From: Letharia columbiana
Lineage: Eukaryota; Ascomycota; Lecanoromycetes; Lecanorales; Parmeliaceae
DNA: 64,000 bases
Assembly: GCF_014066305.1 (NCBI RefSeq)
Contig: NW_023501132.1
Span: 31,379-95,378 of the forward strand
Direction of reading: 5' to 3'
The translations under genes were made by a program, and so were the position numbers. Below are positions 59,578 through 64,000 of the stretch, one piece after another. The notes below the pieces were generated by a model, which made no database searches, had not been told where the DNA came from, and saw only the letters and a list, made by a program, of their open reading frames with translations. Every line of letters begins with the position of its first letter. The first letter of the stretch is position 1.

Positions 59578-60746
59578 GACGACGACCCCGCGAGAAGACC
59601 GAAGATTAGCCGAATACGAAGCCCGCAGCTGACAGCCGCAACAGAATCCTACCTTTCAATTCTGTCGTTCTTTCAGCGTCAGATGGAGTAATCTGATCAG
59701 CACCTGTATGTGTCCTCACTATTTTTAACTTAGCAAAGTCCACGTAGCTGGCATCATCATGCGACTAGTCGATCCCATACGTCTTGATAAGTCAGATAAA
59801 TTCTAGGGTGGTCTTGAGCAGTATACTCGACAAGAATCATCTCACTAAACACCCGATGGGAAATGGTCGCCGTTTTTAGTTTGTTTTTCAGGTAGCTAGT
59901 AAGCCTAGTATATCAAGATTCAGCAAGAAGGCTGTGTGCGACGCTGTGCCAGGCAACTTTACATGAACGGCGGGAAAGATTCGATCCTTCCGTGCGGCTG
60001 AACCTCGTGGTCGCATCCCCCTCATCTGTTTCAGTGGGCTATGTTACAGGATCTGTGGCCAGAAAATGCCTACATTTCCATGCCTGATGTTATTTTTATG
60101 TTTCCACCTATCATGTTCAAAGCCAAGACGAAAACGCTTCTGAAACAGCCAATGGCGAGCTCTGTTGACACGATCTGGGTTGGCGCTTACGCTTCCTTCC
60201 ATTTCCTTATTTGAACTGCCTAGGAAGCGCTTTGCACCGGTTAGAGGCTTACGGTCACGGAGTCAACTGCGGCCGTCGCTGCTTATTTTTGCGATGCTAC
60301 CTCGCTCTGACTGCCTTCGATCTCGTGATACAGCCCCCACCGTCATGTTTCATTAATATCGTTCCTGGTATAACTGACTCATCGGATGGAGGCCTGAAAT
60401 CCTTTCCACATATAATGGGTTACAGTAGCCCTGTGGACTTCTAAAATAATCATCTCCGTTGAGGCTGTCCGTGATCATCAGAAACTTCTTCTTTATAATC
60501 ATAAGCTCTCTTGGGTATATAACTTCTCTATACAAACTCGCTCCTAACAACTTTTTCTCACTCGTAAGTCTACTTCCAAAACCATCGCATCTACACTTTT
60601 GCCCCTTCCAGTCCGATAGCCTTCAAGACAAGGCTCACTCTTCGTATCTTCTTTGGATCTGGCTTTTTAATAACCGGCGAAAGCCCGTCGACACGCTGGC
60701 TAACCAAAGCAGCAAAGCGGAGAGAAACTCCCGAGGTTCCAGCGGC
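59578..60746. other. 1.2-kb intergenic region
   Basis: Contains no convincing gene or repeat. The last 150 bp before 60,747 are pyrimidine-rich, as expected for the leader of the next gene. Short frames seen on both strands lack family content. Confidence 0.4.
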
Positions 60747-63002
60747 ATGTCGTTCCTTGCACCGTACACGAATGCCATGAGGCTTGGACAAGGGTAAGTC
60801 TCTCTCTCTCTCTTCCCTCTCTCCTCTCACCTCGAACAACACGAACTCACTAACAATTCACCAGCTTTAACTCATACACACAAGAAATCTGCATTGAAAA
60901 CGCCGTCCTCATCGAGCCCGCCAGAAAGGCCCGCCTCAGCAGCAGCTCCATCGCCGCCCGACGTTCTAGCCAGCCAGCCATTTCCCATTCACCGCTGCAC
61001 CCAGGATCCGCCGACACGACACTAAACCCAAAAAGCAGCACCGAATCACTAGCATCAGATGCCTCCCACTCAGTCGCCATGGTGCGAAAGGTCTCGAGTT
61101 CATCTGCACCCGGAAACTACGCCACCGGTCCCAACACCCTCTCCGTCCCCGCAACAACGGTCCGCCCAGCCGAACTGACCCCGCCACACAAGAACGTCGT
61201 TCAAATCGTCACCTACTCCTCGCGCATGGTGGACAACGTGTCCGACATAGTGCAAGCGCTCAACATCTCGTCGAGCGCGTCGATCAAATACGGCACCATC
61301 AAGGGCTCCGGCAGCGCCTCCGTCGTCAACGAGAACAAGGTCAACCAGTCCGACCTCAACTACATCGTCACCGTCAAAGTGACCAACGAGACCTCCCCGT
61401 CGCCGACAAGATGACCTTCAACCCGATCCCGGAGATGGACAACACCAAATTCACCGACGTCTTCGGCGACTGCTTCATCAGCGGCTTCACCGAAGGCGGC
61501 GAGTTCAGCGCCATCGTCAGCATCAAGGTGAGCGACAAGTCGAAGGTCTCCGCCGTCAAAGCCGCCGCCGAGGCCGAAATCGCCATCGCGGCCGCGCCCG
61601 GCCTGTCCGTCGGGACGAAGAACGGCCTCGACAAGGGCAAGAGCGACGTCTGGGACGACACCGAGACCACCATCTCCGTCAACTGGGCCGGCGGCGGGGA
61701 CCTGAAGCCCGCGGACGAGAAGTGGGACCTGGCGACCGTGGTCGACGTGGCGACGCGGTTCCCGCACCTGGTGCAGACGTGCGCGCAGCGGACCTCGGCC
61801 GTCCTGACGCGGTACACGAGCCTGCGGAGCTTCAACGAGGCCGACGCGCGCAACCCGGCGGGGGACCGGTTCCGCATCCTCGACTACGACCTCTGCTCGC
61901 TGTACACGCAGGATCTCTTCAGCGCCTTCCTCGCCTACAAGGACATCTGGGCCGAGCTGTCCGAGATGATGAAGAACCCGGACCGCTACCGCGAGCGGGA
62001 CCCGGGCACCGATGTCCCGGACCCGATCACGTTGACACCGCGGAGCTTGAACGAGGCGAGGCTGCTGGCGCGCAAAGGGCTCACTCAGATCACGGACGTG
62101 ACCAAGGACCTAATCTACAACCCGTCATTGGCCGATTTGGACGGGAACGGGAACCAAAGACCAGTGCCATACGCCTGGCCCGGGGAGATTAGGAAAAGGA
62201 TGCCGGTGCGTGCAAACCCACTCGATACACTCGCGCCCTGAGCGTTGAACCGGTGAACTAACATCCCCCCCAGATCCGACACCACGGCCTCACGATCCGC
62301 GAGCAAGCCGACCTCGTGCGCCGCGACACCAACTACGGCCTCCTCACCGCGCAAGAAGTGTCCAAGATCGGGCAGTGGGCCCGGGACGAGGACCTCGAAT
62401 TCGCGCCCCTGATCGGCGACCGCCTGCCCGTGCCGACCTCCTGGCTGCACCGGCGCCGAGACAGCCTCTTCTGCACGCTGGACCAGGAGCGGAGCGCCAA
62501 GACGCTCGACCGCCTCACCCGCCTGCGCTTCCACGCGCACGAGTGCCGCTCCGTCAACTGGCTCGCCGTCATCGGCCGGCAGACGCACTCGAAGCGATGC
62601 CAGGGGCGCCTCTCCTCCATCGGCTTCAGCACCGACGGCGAGAGCGCCGCGACGGCGCGCGACGACGGCACGCACCACGCCGTCGGCGGCCGGGCGAGCG
62701 CGAACCCGGCCTTCTGGTCGCAGCCGCTCGCGGACCTCGAGCGCGCCGCGGCGAGCAAGGTCCGCGTCGAGTACGAGCAAGGGTCCGGCTGCCTGGCGGC
62801 GCTCATCGTGCTGGACGCGCACGGGCAGGAACTGACGAGCTGGAAGGAGTACGGGCAGGGGAAGGTGAGCATGCCGGCGGGGCTCAAGAGCGTGGAGCAG
62901 GAGGCGCCGGACGAGAGGAGCGGCTGGGTCCTGGCCGGGTTCTGGGGACATGACGATTCGGTGGTGATTACGAGTGTGGGGGCGATTTGGCGGAAGGCTT
63001 GA
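60747..63002 (+). pseudogene. Large fungal MSFLAPYT-type protein gene with one-base frameshift
   Basis: Exons 60747-60793, 60865-62205 and 62274-63002, about 705 residues if the shift is ignored; both introns have CTAAC branch sites. The start is MSFLAPYTNAMRLGQG-FNSYTQEICI. A Ser-rich linker (about 35-105) follows, then IVTYSSRMVDNVSDIVQALN and SIKYGTIKGSGSASVV. The central segment contains FGDCFISGFTEGGEFSAIVSIKV, whose spacing (G-D/T-x-F-I-x(5)-G-G) recalls the MACPF signature; membrane-attack relationship is only a suggestion. The C-terminal domain (last 60 residues: GWVLAGFWGHDDSVVITSVGAIW) looks like a beta-sheet, jacalin-like carbohydrate-binding end. The frame breaks in a C run at 61,395-61,398, where one base appears missing. 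The sequence is much more GC-rich than the neighbours. Confidence 0.65.
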
Positions 63003-64000
63003 ATTGCGAGTGCATCTTGGCTGGGCGGTGATGGAGATTTGTACTAATCATATGTGCGCACTTTGGTTTTAGCGACGGTGTTCATGGTTGGAGGAAGGCT
63101 TGATTGGTTTCGAGCTCTCGCGACTGGGCAGATTGTATCGGTACAGTAATGTGGTTTATATCCATCTCGAGCGAAGGCGTTGGGGTCTTACCTGTTTGGC
63201 GTGGATAGAAACTAGGGCGTCCTGCGGGTGGGGGTGGTATTTCGGTATCGCAGCTGCTCTATACCCTACATAAAGAATGTAACATCCTCACTGTACCATT
63301 TTCGCATGCGACATCTCATTCGCTACCTCCCTCCTACCCAACGCTGCAACTTTGTCACGTTCTCAACAGCGTGTATAGTGGTATTATCTCTCTTGGCTGA
63401 ATCATCCTCCCTCCACCTTCCTCCATACGAAAACAACAGCGCCATTTCTCCGACTGGACGTACGGACATGCACGTCGGCGACATCTGTCGCAAGGACCTA
63501 AGAGCGGGCAGCCCGAGAAGCCGTTCAATGTCGCAGGCAATGGTAGCAGCTCCTTCGTGAACCTTTGCAGGCCACATTCTTGGCCTCGGACCGGGAAGCT
63601 TCCTTGAGGGTATTTGCGACGATGGCTTTTCCCGCGTGTTCCTCGCTGCTTTTTGGCCTTTCGGCGCTTCTTCCCTTCTATCCTTGGTGAGAACTTTTTC
63701 CTTATGACACCTCTTGCTAGGACACATCTTTCTAGGACACCGCTTTCTAGAACACCGCTTTTTAGAACACCTCTTTATGGGACACCTTTTTCTGGAACAA
63801 CGCTTCCTAGAACACCTCTTCCTAAAAACCTTCCTCTGCAACACCTCTTTCTACTCCAACACCCCTTTCTAGCTGTTCACTCTTCAATGTAGGTTTTGCA
63901 CATCGAGGCTTGCGATCAATGTTGTTGCAAAGGATATCCCCGAATAATTAATTCGACGTCGTCACTTGGAAGTAGAGCGCCACCAAAGCTACCTCAGCTA
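63003..64000. other. Intergenic end of window
   Basis: No gene recognised. A 15-bp tandem repeat occupies 63,706-63,855. The 173-codon minus-strand frame here is the antisense of that repeat (Arg/Lys/Cys pentapeptides) and is not a gene. Confidence 0.45.
63706..63855 (+). repeat. 15-bp minisatellite, about 10 units
   Basis: Units such as GACACATCTTTCTAG and AACACCGCTTTCTAG repeat in exact 15-bp register ten times with substitutions but no indels. One plus-strand frame reads a pentapeptide (R-T-P-L-S/F) and stays open for 92 codons (63,614-63,892), but it has no ATG. The register of five codons and absence of indels would fit past coding use. Confidence 0.8.

Noticed and set aside
61374..62953. 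Long GC-rich frames on both strands over the MSFLAPYT gene
   Set aside because: High GC removes stops in all frames. The real frame is set by the family-like sequence and by the splice sites.
63323..63844. 173-codon minus-strand Arg/Lys/Cys repeat protein
   Set aside because: It is the antisense translation of the 15-bp minisatellite and has no ATG in the non-repetitive part.

Overview
This window looks like a piece of nuclear genome from a filamentous ascomycete (Pezizomycotina; the gene families fit a dothideomycete such as a Pleosporales species, but that is inference). The evidence is short introns of about 40-155 bp with GT..AG ends and CTAAC/CTGAC branch sites, and genes of fungal families: an SRR1-like protein, APH-fold kinases, rhodopsin-type seven-helix proteins, a P450 and DUF7730. 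The clearest signal is two AT-rich blocks (about 1-17,830 and 21,162-28,360) in which CpA/TpG are nearly absent while TpA and CpG remain, the mark of repeat-induced point mutation (RIP).

Layout. 1-17,830: RIP-ruined transposon graveyard. It holds two diverged copies of one 3-kb element, one copy of a 570-bp terminal-inverted-repeat element plus a partial copy, and a Ty3/Gypsy integrase end at 16.4-17.5 kb. 18.0-20.9 kb: a gene islet with an SRR1-like gene and an APH-fold kinase that lacks a recognisable 5' end. 21.16-28.36 kb: one nearly whole RIP-mutated non-LTR (LINE, Tad/I-like) retrotransposon with a 15-bp target duplication. It carries zinc-knuckle ORF1, endonuclease, reverse transcriptase and RNase H remnants, and two nested copies of the 570-bp element. 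A 155-bp non-coding repeat lies on each side of it. 28.4-64 kb: normal-composition DNA with about 13 intact or near-intact genes.

Gene content of the right part: a tungstate-binding-like periplasmic-fold protein; an isocitrate lyase/PEP mutase family gene with a 10-bp disruption; two rhodopsin-type membrane proteins; five predicted secreted proteins (two of them share a cysteine-patterned module, two others share a different fold-like pattern); a DUF7730 protein; a second APH-fold protein; a cytochrome P450; and a large protein opening with MSFLAPYT. No biosynthetic cluster or operon logic links them. Several are broken. The P450 and the MSFLAPYT gene each carry a single-base homopolymer frameshift, and an alpha/beta-hydrolase and several smaller loci are decayed. 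Small non-autonomous DNA elements (30-bp and 53-bp perfect inverted repeats), a dispersed GGGGTATGATT repeat, a GC-rich hairpin and a 15-bp minisatellite fill the intergenic space. No tRNA, rRNA or CRISPR array was seen.

Exon coordinates are my own splice reading and were not checked against transcripts. I found no clearly new molecular system. The most informative parts are the nested-transposon stratigraphy and the two families of secreted proteins.
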